From positions 1 to 63,694 of the forward strand of contig JABVCK010000012.1 of the NCBI GenBank assembly GCA_013540605.1: a stretch of 63,694 nucleotides of DNA. The letters run 5' to 3'. Each line of letters starts with the position of its first letter. Position 1 is the stretch's first letter. This DNA is from Bacillota bacterium. Its GTDB lineage: Bacteria > Bacillota > Clostridia > Ch29. Shown one piece after another: positions 17,740 to 26,448 of this stretch. Below the pieces are notes generated by a model, which worked only from the letters and a program-made list of their open reading frames with translations, ran no database searches and was not told the DNA's origin. The position numbers and the translations under genes are program-made.

Positions 17740-17793
17740 ATTATAGCTTGTTGCCAAGCGGGTGTGGTAAATTTATTGTTAAGTTTCTGTTAA
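17740..17793 (-). promoter_or_regulatory. phnG promoter: three PhoP-type repeats and a candidate GntR operator
   Basis: On the minus strand TTAACA (17788-17793), TTAACA (17777-17782) and TTTACC (17766-17771) follow each other at exactly 11-bp intervals. Twenty bases later comes the -10 box TATAAT (17740-17745). The inverted repeat GCTTG-GCAA-CAAGC (17746-17759) fills the space next to the -10 box, where a bound repressor would block RNA polymerase. The layout matches the phnD promoter. Confidence 0.75.
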
Positions 17794-18029
17794 TTGCATG
17801 GCGGCCAGGTAAAATAGCTCCCTGATATACCCCTGACAATGCGGCAACCGAAATATCCCCTTGCCAACCTTCATTGAATAACGCAGTTTGAATCAGACAG
17901 CAGGTTATTGAGGCCTTCGATTACTGAAGCTGAAATTGAGGACAAACCCTTGTACAACCACAAAGGAGAAAAAGGAGATTTTATACTACCTACTTGAACA
18001 AATAAATTCAAGAAAATGAATTTTGGACA
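17794..18029. other. Intergenic sequence between phnG promoter and group II intron
   Basis: No gene is supported here. A plus-strand frame at about 17918-17994 reads EAEIEDKPLYNHKGEKGDF before a stop, which looks like the end of an old coding sequence but matches nothing I recognise. This stretch is the 3' exon flank of the intron. Confidence 0.3.
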
Positions 18030-19961
18030 ATCGAGTAGGAGGGGGTGATTAACCCCCGTCCTCTCAGTCGAGTAGCCCGAAGGAGTTTCACCTGCAGGCT
18101 CTCACAGAACCGTACGTGAACCTCTCGATTCATACGGCTCCTATCATTCAGCCATTAAGGAATCATTCCAAGAGCCCAATGTGGAAACATGTTGGGTTCT
18201 CTTTTTGCAAGTTCTCTCAGCCATATTTCCGCCCGTCTGCGATGGCCTCTGAATTTCTTGTATTTACACATTGCCCATTTGACCAATCGCCGATTTAAAC
18301 AGTCCATTGTGTATTTTACCGCAGATGGATTGTACTTTGTGAAGTAGTTGAGCCATCCTCTGACAAGCGGATTAATTCTTTCTGCTATCATTTCGATTTT
18401 ACTACCTGTAAGACTGTGGATTCGCATTGCTTTTATCTTGTCTCTAAAGGCTTTTGCGGACTTCTTGCTGACTGATGGCAGAAAATTGAACTGTAGCCTC
18501 CCTAGTTTATCTTTTATGAATATCCTGCGAAAGGTGTATCCTAAAAAGTCAAACTCTGTGTTCGGATACTCCTTCTTCCTGTCCTTGTCTTTGCAGTATA
18601 CAATCTTTGTTTTCATCGGGTGCAGTTCAAGCTTGCATTCGCCTAGTCGTTGATTAAGTTGCTTCAGTATTTCCTTTGCTTCCGTTTCCGTCTTGCAGTG
18701 GATTATTCCATCATCCGCATATCTCTCAAACGGTGCTTGCGGATTCGTCCGTATCATCCACATGTCAAATGCATAGTGCATAAACAGATTCGCAAGAACG
18801 GGACTAAAGGGCCACCCTGCGGGCAGCCCTCTTCCGTTTCCACCACTACTCCGTTTACCATTACTCCTGACTGGAGGAATTTGCGGATAAGGGATATCAC
18901 TCCCTTATCCTTGATGGTTTTATGGATTAGGCCCATCAGCTTGTCATGGTTTACGGTGTCAAAGTATTTGGCAAGGTCAATATCAACAGTCCAGTCGTAA
19001 CCTGCCTCTATGTATTCCTTGCATTTTAACACAGCCTGTTTTGCATCCCTTCCTGGCCTAAATCCATAGCTTCCTTCTGAAAACTGCTTCTCAAAGATGG
19101 GACTTAATACCTGGGCTACTGCCTGCTGTACCACTCTGTCCACTACTGTTGGTATGCCAAGTAGTCTTTTGCCTCCGCCCGGCTTTGGTATTTCTACCCG
19201 CCGCACAGGTTTTGGCTTATACGTACCCTCCCGGATAGACTGCCTGATTTGGTCACCATTTTCTTTTAGGTACTGTAGAAGTTCATCCACTGTCATCCCA
19301 TCAATTCCATGGCTGCCTTTGTTTGACTTAACCCTCTCGTATGCCCTGTTCATGTTGTTTCGGTCAAGTATTTTATCAAGCAGACTTCCGGCATATTCAC
19401 TGCCATCGTTTTGGTCTTTGGAAGACGTAAACGAAATACTCTGCACTCCTGCGCTGCCTTCGGGTTCCACCCTATTCTCACACAGGTAGTCTTCAATATG
19501 AAGTTGGCTGCACTCATTGCATTCCGTAGTGTACCTCAAAATCCCAAAACCATCCTTTCGTTCGGTCCTTCCCATGCCGTATATATCCGGTACGGTACTA
19601 TGACCTCTGCTGACTTCTGACAGTTCAGCCATACATCACTGCATGGGTTGTCATGGGGAAAATTCATTCCCTGCCTGACGTACCTGCCAGACCTCCCCGA
19701 TTAAGAGCAGCAACTTTCATCCCATGTCACCGCTGCATTTACACCGTGGAATTCGGGTAGTGTTGGACTTCGTTTTGTTCAGCAAACTCGTCCGTTCCAC
19801 ATATGCCTTGTATGCGTTCCTGTCCGTCGGTGCGGGACTTTGCCTGCAGCTTCCTTCAGATTTCACCTCACGGTGAACACCCTTGCTGTTTAGCTAATGG
19901 TTCCCACTACCAAGCCCATAGCGGACTTTCACCGCCTAGTTACTGCCCATGTCTGGCGAAC
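18030..19961 (-). mobile_element. Group II intron with frameshifted maturase
   Basis: Retroelement of about 1.9 kb. Domain V of the ribozyme is recognisable at 18107-18140 (minus strand), a 34-nt hairpin starting GAGCCGTATG and ending CGTACGGTTC; the domain VI hairpin (GGGGGT and ACCCCC) and a CTACTCGAT 3' end follow at about 18030. The 5' ribozyme part (19633-19961) begins near GTTCGCCAGACATGGG. The 5' end lies about 7 bp after the porB terminator hairpin, the target preference known for group IIC introns. Ends are approximate; class is not settled. Confidence 0.8.
18155..19632 (-). pseudogene. ltrA: Group II intron reverse transcriptase/maturase (frameshifted)
   Basis: Intron-encoded protein in two frames. 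The upstream part (18804-19632) has RT blocks SNKGSHGIDGMTVDEL, GTYKPKPVRRVEIPKP, YGFRPGRDAKQAV and EGCPQGGPL; the downstream part (18155-18815) continues with the catalytic FERYADDGIIHC, FLGYTFRR and the maturase domain, ending WALGMIP with no HNH endonuclease domain. Restoring one base at about 18803-18807 (CCCTTTAGTCCC should encode PLSP) joins both frames, so a single-base deletion inactivated it or the read has an error. Without repair the intron can move only with help. Confidence 0.85.
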
Positions 19962-19967
19962 AAAGTT

Positions 19968-19997
19968 AAGGGTCATGCTAGTCTTAGCATGACCCTT
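19968..19997 (-). terminator. porB terminator and intron target
   Basis: An 11-bp perfect hairpin GGGTCATGCTA/TAGCATGACCC with a 4-nt loop lies just after the porB stop at 20006, flanked by A and T tracts. The group II intron begins within about 7 bp of its 3' arm. Confidence 0.8.
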
Positions 19998-20005
19998 TTG
20001 CCTTC

Positions 20006-20941
20006 TTACGCTTCACCGCACAGCTTAAGCAGCTTTTCCCATCTCTTGTCGACCTCTGCCTGAAGCTCCGCAATCAAATGGGCGTTATTTTTTTCAAACA
20101 GGTGCTTGAACCTGCCCTGGGGCTTCAGCCATTCTTCAATCGGAAGTTTTTCCTTGGGCTTATAGGTAAGCTTCCAATCCCCGTTCACCACTTCGTACAA
20201 TGGCCATACGCAGGTGTCGACAGCCAGTTTTGAGATTTCCAGCAGCTTGGGCGTGTCGTATCTCCAGCCCCTCGGACAGGGCGCCAGTACGTTCAGGAAC
20301 GCCGGGCCGGGTGTATAGATGGCCTTTTCCGCTTTTTCATAAAGGTCCTTCATGTTCTGGGTGATGGCGCTCTGCGCGACATATGGAATATCATGGGCGG
20401 CCATTACGGCGGCCAGGTCTTTTCTGTACTGCATCTTTCCCGGGAGTACCTTCCCCGAAGGAGACGTCGTGGTATTTGCGTACTTCGGCGTTGCCGAGGA
20501 CCTCTGTATGCCGGTGTTCATATAGGCACCGTTGTCATAGCATACGTATACCATGTCGTGGCCCCTTTCCATGGCCCCGGAAAGGGATTGTATGCCTATA
20601 TCATAGGTACCGCCGTCTCCGCCGAACGTGATGAATTTATAGTTTTCTTCAACTTTGCCTCTCTTTTTCATTGCCTTATACGCCGCTTCGGCGCCGCTGA
20701 CGGTTGCGGCAGCGTTTTCAAAGGCATTATGGACGAAGGAATCCGTCCACGCTGTATAAGGATAGATGGAAGTGGAAACCTCCAGGCATCCCGTAGCCAC
20801 TCCTACAACCGCCTTATCCTCAGGTTTGACAGCCCTTAGAATTCCTCTCACAACCGTGGGAGCTCCGCAGCCTGCACACATCCTGTGTCCTCCGGTGAGT
20901 CTGTCGGGTCTTTGCACTGCTTCCTTAAGTTTATATGCCAA
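20006..20941 (-). CDS. porB: Pyruvate:ferredoxin oxidoreductase beta subunit PorB
   Basis: TPP-binding subunit of the four-subunit enzyme that converts pyruvate and CoA to acetyl-CoA and CO2 while reducing ferredoxin. 311 residues. The N-terminal HRMCAGCGAP supplies cluster cysteines, and the TPP motif is FGGDGGTYDIG (about residue 108) with the N of CYDNGAYMNTGIQRSSATP. A further cysteine lies at NVLAPCPRGW. TTG start with AAGGAGG upstream. Last gene of porC-D-A-B. Confidence 0.93.
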   Translation of the reverse strand: MAYKLKEAVQRPDRLTGGHRMCAGCGAPTVVRGILRAVKPEDKAVVGVATGCLEVSTSIYPYTAWTDSFVHNAFENAAATVSGAEAAYKAMKKRGKVEENYKFITFGGDGGTYDIGIQSLSGAMERGHDMVYVCYDNGAYMNTGIQRSSATPKYANTTTSPSGKVLPGKMQYRKDLAAVMAAHDIPYVAQSAITQNMKDLYEKAEKAIYTPGPAFLNVLAPCPRGWRYDTPKLLEISKLAVDTCVWPLYEVVNGDWKLTYKPKEKLPIEEWLKPQGRFKHLFEKNNAHLIAELQAEVDKRWEKLLKLCGEA

Positions 20942-20954
20942 TTTTCACACCTCC

Positions 20955-22136
20955 TTATTCCCTTACACCAATGTAGTTGTATATATCCGTAACCTTGCCG
21001 CTGTCAGCTATTTTTTTCAGGTTGTTATAGACCGTTTCTATATCGTGGGTAGTAACATCCCTTCCACCGAGGCCGTAAATATAGCTGATTATATTCAGAC
21101 CGCTGTTCACGCCGTAGAGGGCGCTTCTAACCTCTGTAAATACAGGGCCCCCTGCCGTTGAAAAACTGTCGGCCTTATCCATTACAGCTACGGCTTTCAG
21201 GTGGGATAAGGCTTTGGCAATCTCCTCAAAGGGGAAGGGCCTGAATACCCTCAGTTTAAGCAGGCCGGCCTTTACGCCGTTTTCCCTCAACTGGTCCACC
21301 ACCTCTTTGGCGGTTCCCGCAGAAGAATTGAGTATTACAATTGCAACCTCGGCGTCCTCCAGCCTGTACTCTTCAAAGAAACCGTACTTCCTTCCGGTAA
21401 GCTTCTCGTATTCCTTCGCAACTTGAAGTATTACTTGCTTTGCGTTTTTCATCGCTTCGGCCTGCTGTCTCTTATGCTCGAAATAGTGGGGCGGCAGGTC
21501 CAGCGGCCCCATTGCTATGGGGTATTTTGCGTTCAACAGATACTCATCCGGTTCATACTGCCCTACAAATGCCTTTACATTTTCGGTTTCCAAAAGCTCT
21601 ATGTTCTCAACGGAATGGCTCACTATGAAGCCGTCCAGGCAGACCATTACCGGAAGCAAGACATCCTTGTTCTCAGCTATTTTCACTGCCTGGATTATAT
21701 TATCATAAGCTTCCTGGTTATCCTCCGAATACAGCTGTATCCACCCGGAGTCCCTCGCTCCCATAGAATCGCTATGGTCATTGTGTATATTTATGGGGCC
21801 GGACAGGGCTCTGTTTATTACAGGCATTACTATGGGCAGCCTGTTTGAAGCCGCTATATATAGTATCTCCCACATCAAAGCAAGACCGTTGGCTGAGGTT
21901 GCAGTCATGGCCCTGGCTCCTGCAGCGCTTGCACCAACACACGCACTCATTGCGCTGTGTTCTGATTCTACAGCTACGAACTCGGTGTCAACCTCTCCAT
22001 CCGCAACAAACTGGGAAAAATACTGCGGAACCTCCGTAGAAGGAGTTATCGGAAAGGCTGCCACTACATCAGGGTTTATCTGTTTCATAGCGGTAGCAAC
22101 CGCTTCATTACCGCTCAATCTTTCACGAATAGCCAT
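20955..22136 (-). CDS. porA: Pyruvate:ferredoxin oxidoreductase alpha subunit PorA
   Basis: 393-residue alpha subunit that forms the TPP-binding core with PorB. The N terminus has NEAVATAMKQINPDVVAAFPITPSTE (read as NEAVATAMKQ and AAFPITPSTE), then ESEHSAMSACVGASAAGAR and ATSANGLALMWE, all hallmarks of this subunit. It is followed by PorB after 13 bp and overlaps no neighbour. Confidence 0.93.
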   Translation of the reverse strand: MAIRERLSGNEAVATAMKQINPDVVAAFPITPSTEVPQYFSQFVADGEVDTEFVAVESEHSAMSACVGASAAGARAMTATSANGLALMWEILYIAASNRLPIVMPVINRALSGPINIHNDHSDSMGARDSGWIQLYSEDNQEAYDNIIQAVKIAENKDVLLPVMVCLDGFIVSHSVENIELLETENVKAFVGQYEPDEYLLNAKYPIAMGPLDLPPHYFEHKRQQAEAMKNAKQVILQVAKEYEKLTGRKYGFFEEYRLEDAEVAIVILNSSAGTAKEVVDQLRENGVKAGLLKLRVFRPFPFEEIAKALSHLKAVAVMDKADSFSTAGGPVFTEVRSALYGVNSGLNIISYIYGLGGRDVTTHDIETVYNNLKKIADSGKVTDIYNYIGVRE

Positions 22137-22152
22137 ATTTTCTCCCTCCTCC

Positions 22153-22455
22153 TTACTCTTCCTTCACAAAATCAAACACGTCAAAGGGACACGAATCCAC
22201 GCATACTCCACAGCCCTTGCAGTGTACATAATCAACTCCGGTAACTTTTCCATCAACAAGCTCGATGGATGAATCTGGACACATTAGAAAGCATACCATG
22301 CACTGCTTGCATTTTTCCGGATGGAACACCGGTTTCATAGACCGCCAAGATCCGGTCTCAAAATCCTCCGCATTACCCGCATCATATATGATTCCGCCCC
22401 TGCTTATTTCTTTCCAGCTAACGTCCTGGGTTATTGCCTTTCTTCTTTCCTTCAT
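22153..22455 (-). CDS. porD: Pyruvate:ferredoxin oxidoreductase delta subunit PorD (ferredoxin-like)
   Basis: 100-residue electron-transfer subunit with two [4Fe-4S] clusters: CKQCMVCFLMCPD at about residue 49 and CKGCGVCVDSCPFD at about 79. It passes electrons from the TPP site to external ferredoxin. Its ATG overlaps the end of porC by 4 bp. Confidence 0.92.
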   Translation of the reverse strand: MKERRKAITQDVSWKEISRGGIIYDAGNAEDFETGSWRSMKPVFHPEKCKQCMVCFLMCPDSSIELVDGKVTGVDYVHCKGCGVCVDSCPFDVFDFVKEE

Positions 22456-23030
22456 ATCCCCTTCACCTCCTGAAGAGCTCTCTTGATGGCTTTCATATTA
22501 CCCTCGATCACTTCAGCCTTCGATGCAAACTTATGCCCAAAGGATTCTCTCATGCTGTCCACAAACTCTTCCTCGCTCATGATTCCGCTAACCTTAACAA
22601 TGGCACCCAGCATGGGGGTGTTGGGAAAGTATTTGCCCAGCGTTTCCAGAGAAATAGCCATTGCGTCAATGGTATAGACCTTTCCGTTAAAACCCTGCAG
22701 CTGCTCTTTGATTTCCTCAGGGCGCTTTGATGTGTTCACCAGTATAGCCCCGCCTTCCTTAAGTCCGGCTGTCACGTCAACGTCTTTAATCAGAGATTCA
22801 TCAACAACAACAACGTAATCAGGCTCATAGATATTACTGTGTATCCTTATTTTTCTATCGGATATCCTGTTATACGCTGTGATGGGAGCACCCATCCTTT
22901 CTGGTCCATACTCCGGAAAACCTTGTATGAACTTCCCTGTGTTAAAAGCAGCTTCAGCCAGCAAAAGGGAAGCGGTTTTGGCTCCCTGTCCTCCACGGCC
23001 ATGCCAGCGAATCTCAACGGTTTTGCTCAT
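22452..23030 (-). CDS. porC: Pyruvate:ferredoxin oxidoreductase gamma subunit PorC
   Basis: CoA-binding gamma subunit, about 192 residues. The family start VEIRWHGRGGQGAKTAS is at the N terminus, followed by FPEYGPERMGAPITAYNR. The upstream frame is open to 23078 but GGGAGGAAAAAGC places the start at the ATG at 23030. First gene of the operon; a phased repeat array lies upstream at 23071-23195. Confidence 0.92.
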   Translation of the reverse strand: MSKTVEIRWHGRGGQGAKTASLLLAEAAFNTGKFIQGFPEYGPERMGAPITAYNRISDRKIRIHSNIYEPDYVVVVDESLIKDVDVTAGLKEGGAILVNTSKRPEEIKEQLQGFNGKVYTIDAMAISLETLGKYFPNTPMLGAIVKVSGIMSEEEFVDSMRESFGHKFASKAEVIEGNMKAIKRALQEVKGI

Positions 23031-23070
23031 GCTTTTTCCTCCCTTCATAACTAAACAATTTATTTTGTTA

Positions 23071-23195
23071 TATAACAACTGCGCAAAATTATAACTGTTA
23101 TACAGTAGATAGTCGCATTATGTATAACAGTTTAGCGTGACAAGTAAATATATAGTTTTCAGCATTATAACAGCGGATATAGTTAAGTATAACAG
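23071..23195 (-). promoter_or_regulatory. Phased TATAACAG array with 12-bp dyad upstream of porC
   Basis: The 8-mer TATAACA(A/G) appears on the plus strand at 23071, 23123, 23166 and 23188, and in inverted form at 23095-23102. Spacings of 52, 43 and 22 bp are near multiples of the helical repeat, so the direct copies face the same side of the DNA. AACTGTTATACA (23093-23104) and its exact complement (23121-23132) form a 12-bp dyad. This looks like an operator array for the por operon; the regulator is unknown. Confidence 0.55.
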
Positions 23196-23255
23196 AAGCC
23201 TTTATTCCTGTCAATGGACTGTATACCATTGTACAATATTAATTTCCGCTGCTAT

Positions 23256-23939
23256 TCAGCGAATAACCAGTTGTTCAAAACAGCCTTCCAGTCTACCCTC
23301 GACTATCTTGATTTCTTCAGGCCGAAAAGGGGTTAGTTTCTTTTCTCCTGCAAGCACTGTATTACTGTCTCTAAAATTCTGTATTACATATTTTTTACAG
23401 CCCTTTATCAAACAGGCAATTTTTTCTACATCTTCCACAGTCAATAGTTCCCTGCAGACGGTCGTCCTGAATTCATGCTCGACACCGGATCCCCTTATGA
23501 GTGATATGGATTTTTCTATAACACCGGCCTCTACAGGAACCCGGGTAATATTTATATATTTCCCAAGCGGAGCTTTGATATCCATCGCAATATAATCGAC
23601 AACCCCTTTATCCAGCATTTCTTCTATGACAATGGGGTTGGTGCCGTTAGTGTCCAGCTTGAACAGGAAGCCCATTTCCTTAATCCTGCCCGCAAATTCC
23701 GCCAATCCTTCATGCAGGGTCGGCTCCCCCCCGGAGATACAAACTCCGTCCAGCATTTTCTTCCTCTTTTCAAGATATTCAAAAACCTCTTCCTCACCTA
23801 TTACAGGGCCTTCGTTCCTTAATAGGTGCGAGTTATGACAGTAGGGACACCGGAGGTTGCACCCGCCCACGAAGTATACGGTGCATATCCTGTCGGGATA
23901 ATCAATAAAAGAGGACTTGACGTGACCCCTGAACTCCAT
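23256..23939 (-). CDS. nrdG: Anaerobic ribonucleotide reductase activating protein NrdG
   Basis: Radical SAM enzyme, 227 residues, that installs the glycyl radical on NrdD. The cluster motif CNLRCPYC (CxxxCxxC, about residues 27-34) follows GHVKSSFIDYPDR. The glycine-rich SAM loop CISGGEPTLH is at about residue 67. ATG with AAGGGGGG upstream. It is 44 bp behind nrdD and surely co-transcribed. Confidence 0.93.
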   Translation of the reverse strand: MEFRGHVKSSFIDYPDRICTVYFVGGCNLRCPYCHNSHLLRNEGPVIGEEEVFEYLEKRKKMLDGVCISGGEPTLHEGLAEFAGRIKEMGFLFKLDTNGTNPIVIEEMLDKGVVDYIAMDIKAPLGKYINITRVPVEAGVIEKSISLIRGSGVEHEFRTTVCRELLTVEDVEKIACLIKGCKKYVIQNFRDSNTVLAGEKKLTPFRPEEIKIVEGRLEGCFEQLVIR

Positions 23940-23983
23940 CTATTCTCCCCCCTTTCCAGAAACCCGAACTGCGTAGCCCACCC

Positions 23984-26083
23984 TTAAGGGTGGGCTACTG
24001 CTGCTTCTTCTACTTCAAATTCAAGCCTGTCTTTGTATTCTTCTTTTTTTCCGTTATTCCATGACTGCACCGGGCGGTGAAAACCTACCACCCTGGTCCA
24101 TACCTCGGCCTCCTGCCCGCACTGCGGACACTCGAAGTGTTCCCCCCTGAGGTACCCGTGGTCCGGACATATCGAAAAGGTAGGCGTTATAGTAAGATAC
24201 GGTATCGTACTGTTGTGAAATATTCTCCTGATAAGCAGCTTGCAGGTCTCGACACTGTCTATCTCCTCTCCGATAAAACCATGCAGTACTGTACCTCCGG
24301 TATACATAGCTTGTAGGTTTTCCTGAAGTTCCACTGCCTCAAATATATCCTTGGTATGGTTAACCGGAAGTTGGGTTGAATTTGTATAGTAGGGTTCTCC
24401 GTTACCCTGGGTAAATATCTTTGGATACAGCTTCTTATCAATCCGGGCGAACCTGTAAGCGGCGCCTTCGGCAGGGGAAGCCTCCAGGTTCCAAAGGCTG
24501 CCGGTCTCCTCCTGGTAGATTTGGATGACCTTGTTCATGAATTCCATAATCTCCACCGCAAAGGCGTTGCCCTCTTCGGTTGCGATGTCCTCACCAAGCA
24601 GGTTAATACAGGCTTCATTCATTCCATTTATTCCTATGGTTGAAAAGTGGTTTTTAAAATATTCTCCCGTCTCCTCCTTGACCTCGCTCAGGTAGTAGCG
24701 CGAATAGGGGTACAAACCCGCTTCCATGTATTTTTCGAGGACTCTTCTCTTGGTTTCACAGATTTCCTTTGCCAGTTCCATGAGATAGCGGGTGCGCTTT
24801 TTAAACTCCTCCACCGACTTGGACAGGTACCCGATCCTGCTCATATTCAACGTAACAACGTTTATCGACCCTGTAAGGGGGTTTGCCCCGAAGAGGCCCC
24901 CTCCCCTCCTGCGGAGCTGCCTGTTGTCTATGCGCAGCCTGCAGCACATTGACCGGATATCCTCGGGCGACATGTCCGAGTTTATGAAATTTGCAAAGTA
25001 CGGCGTCCCGAACTTTCTGGTCATATCCATTATTTTGCCGACTACCTCCGCATCCCAGGGAAAATCCCCGGTTATGTTGACGGTAGGTATGGGAAAGCTA
25101 AAGGTCCTGCCTCCGCCATCCCCTTCCATCATAACCTCGCAGAAGGCGGTGTTTATCATGTCCATTTCCCTCTGGAACTCCCCATAGGTCTTATCCATAT
25201 TCTCTCCGCCGATGACAGCCGGCATGTTTTTAAGCATCGGATGGGGGGTTATATCCAGGGTTATATTGGTAAAGGGGGTTTGGAATCCTACCCTGGTGGG
25301 TATGTTAAGATTGAATATGAAGCGCTCCATGGACTTCTTGACATCGTCATAGGTAAGCCCGTCATAGTATATAAAGGGAGCCAGATAGGTATCAAAGCTC
25401 GATACGGCCTGAGCCCCCGCCGCTTCTCCCTGGAGAGTGTACAGCAGGTTAACCAGCTGCCCCAGGGCTGATTCAAAGTGTTTGGGAGGTTTGGATTCAA
25501 CCTTGCCCTTTGCTCCTTTAAAGCCCCTTCTGAGGAAAGCTTCGAGGTCCCACCCGCAGCAGTACGGCGCCAGAATACCCAGGTCGTGTATATGTATATC
25601 CCCATTCACATGGGCATCCCGCAGTTCCTTCCTGTATATCTTGTTCAACCAGTATTTTTTTGAAATGCTCTCAACAATATGGTTGTTCAAGCCCTGCAGC
25701 GAAAAGCCCATATTCGCGTTCTCATTAACCCTCCAGTCTTCAAGGGACACATATTTATCAATCATTCCCTCCGCATCCATAAAGAGGTTTTTTACGTCCC
25801 TCAGTTCCTCCCGCTTTTTTCTGTACAATATGTACGCCTTTGCCGTTTTCGCATGGCCCTCTTCTATCAGGACTTTTTCCACCAGGTCCTGTATATCCTC
25901 AACCGTAGGTATGCCTGCCCCCTGGGTTTCTCCTAAAATATCGACAACCATTTGAGCCAGGCGCGCGGCCTCTTTCCTGTCGCTCCCCCCCACCGCCTGG
26001 GCAGCGGAGAATATTGCATTTTCAATTTTCCCGATGTCGAAGTTTACTATCTCGCCGTTTCTCTTTTGAATTTTATTTATCAA
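23984..26083 (-). CDS. nrdD: Anaerobic (class III) ribonucleoside-triphosphate reductase NrdD
   Basis: Glycyl-radical enzyme, 699 residues, that makes deoxyribonucleotides from NTPs without oxygen. Residues 1-90 are an ATP-cone (IQKRNGEIVNFDIGKIENAI). Near the C terminus CPDHGYL and ECPQCG form the zinc site, and the radical glycine lies in TRVVGFHRPVQSWNNGK. Start is TTG at 26083. The end is followed by nrdG. Paired NrdR-like boxes lie about 165 bp upstream. Confidence 0.95.
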   Translation of the reverse strand: MINKIQKRNGEIVNFDIGKIENAIFSAAQAVGGSDRKEAARLAQMVVDILGETQGAGIPTVEDIQDLVEKVLIEEGHAKTAKAYILYRKKREELRDVKNLFMDAEGMIDKYVSLEDWRVNENANMGFSLQGLNNHIVESISKKYWLNKIYRKELRDAHVNGDIHIHDLGILAPYCCGWDLEAFLRRGFKGAKGKVESKPPKHFESALGQLVNLLYTLQGEAAGAQAVSSFDTYLAPFIYYDGLTYDDVKKSMERFIFNLNIPTRVGFQTPFTNITLDITPHPMLKNMPAVIGGENMDKTYGEFQREMDMINTAFCEVMMEGDGGGRTFSFPIPTVNITGDFPWDAEVVGKIMDMTRKFGTPYFANFINSDMSPEDIRSMCCRLRIDNRQLRRRGGGLFGANPLTGSINVVTLNMSRIGYLSKSVEEFKKRTRYLMELAKEICETKRRVLEKYMEAGLYPYSRYYLSEVKEETGEYFKNHFSTIGINGMNEACINLLGEDIATEEGNAFAVEIMEFMNKVIQIYQEETGSLWNLEASPAEGAAYRFARIDKKLYPKIFTQGNGEPYYTNSTQLPVNHTKDIFEAVELQENLQAMYTGGTVLHGFIGEEIDSVETCKLLIRRIFHNSTIPYLTITPTFSICPDHGYLRGEHFECPQCGQEAEVWTRVVGFHRPVQSWNNGKKEEYKDRLEFEVEEAAVAHP

Positions 26084-26246
26084 GCCCTAGACCCCCTTCT
26101 GAAAATACAATTTTGTCATTTATTAATAACATTTTAACCTAAAAACCGGCTTGCAGAAATCCACAGGAACTGCGAAAATCCTCCTGTATTTGCCAATTTC
26201 CTCCCTTATGCTTTCCTCTCAGGCTCAAATCGCAATATTTAAAAAA

Positions 26247-26295
26247 ATACAATATATAGTATGTCCGAGTATGTTTCACTACATATATATTGTAG
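26247..26295 (-). promoter_or_regulatory. Paired NrdR-box-like sites upstream of nrdD
   Basis: The first site (26247-26262) matches the known NrdR consensus ACACWATATNTWGTGT at 14 of 16 positions. The second (26280-26295, other strand) keeps the TACAATATAT half but its other half is shifted. Centres are about 33 bp apart, close to three helical turns, as in known NrdR pairs. No nrdR gene is in the window, so the link is inferred from the motif. Confidence 0.5.
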
Positions 26296-26400
26296 ATATC
26301 CTTTACTTCATGACACCCTTTAAATATCGCACCATATATATAATCGACCGTTCCATGGCTCTTTTGCACTCATATCTTCAACTTTGCAGCGATTATAGGC

Positions 26401-26436
26401 AAAAAAAAAGAACGCGAAGCGTGATTGTTCTTTTTT
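26401..26436 (-). terminator. Terminator after bofA
   Basis: On the minus strand AAAAAAGAAC and GTTCTTTTTT pair around an inner loop and run into nine T residues, 13 bp after the bofA stop. Confidence 0.75.
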
Positions 26437-26448
26437 ATTAACTTTAAT

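Noticed and set aside
26139-26369. 76-codon minus-strand frame upstream of nrdD
   Set aside because: It overlaps the NrdR-like boxes and AT-rich promoter sequence, has no ribosome binding site and no recognisable motif.
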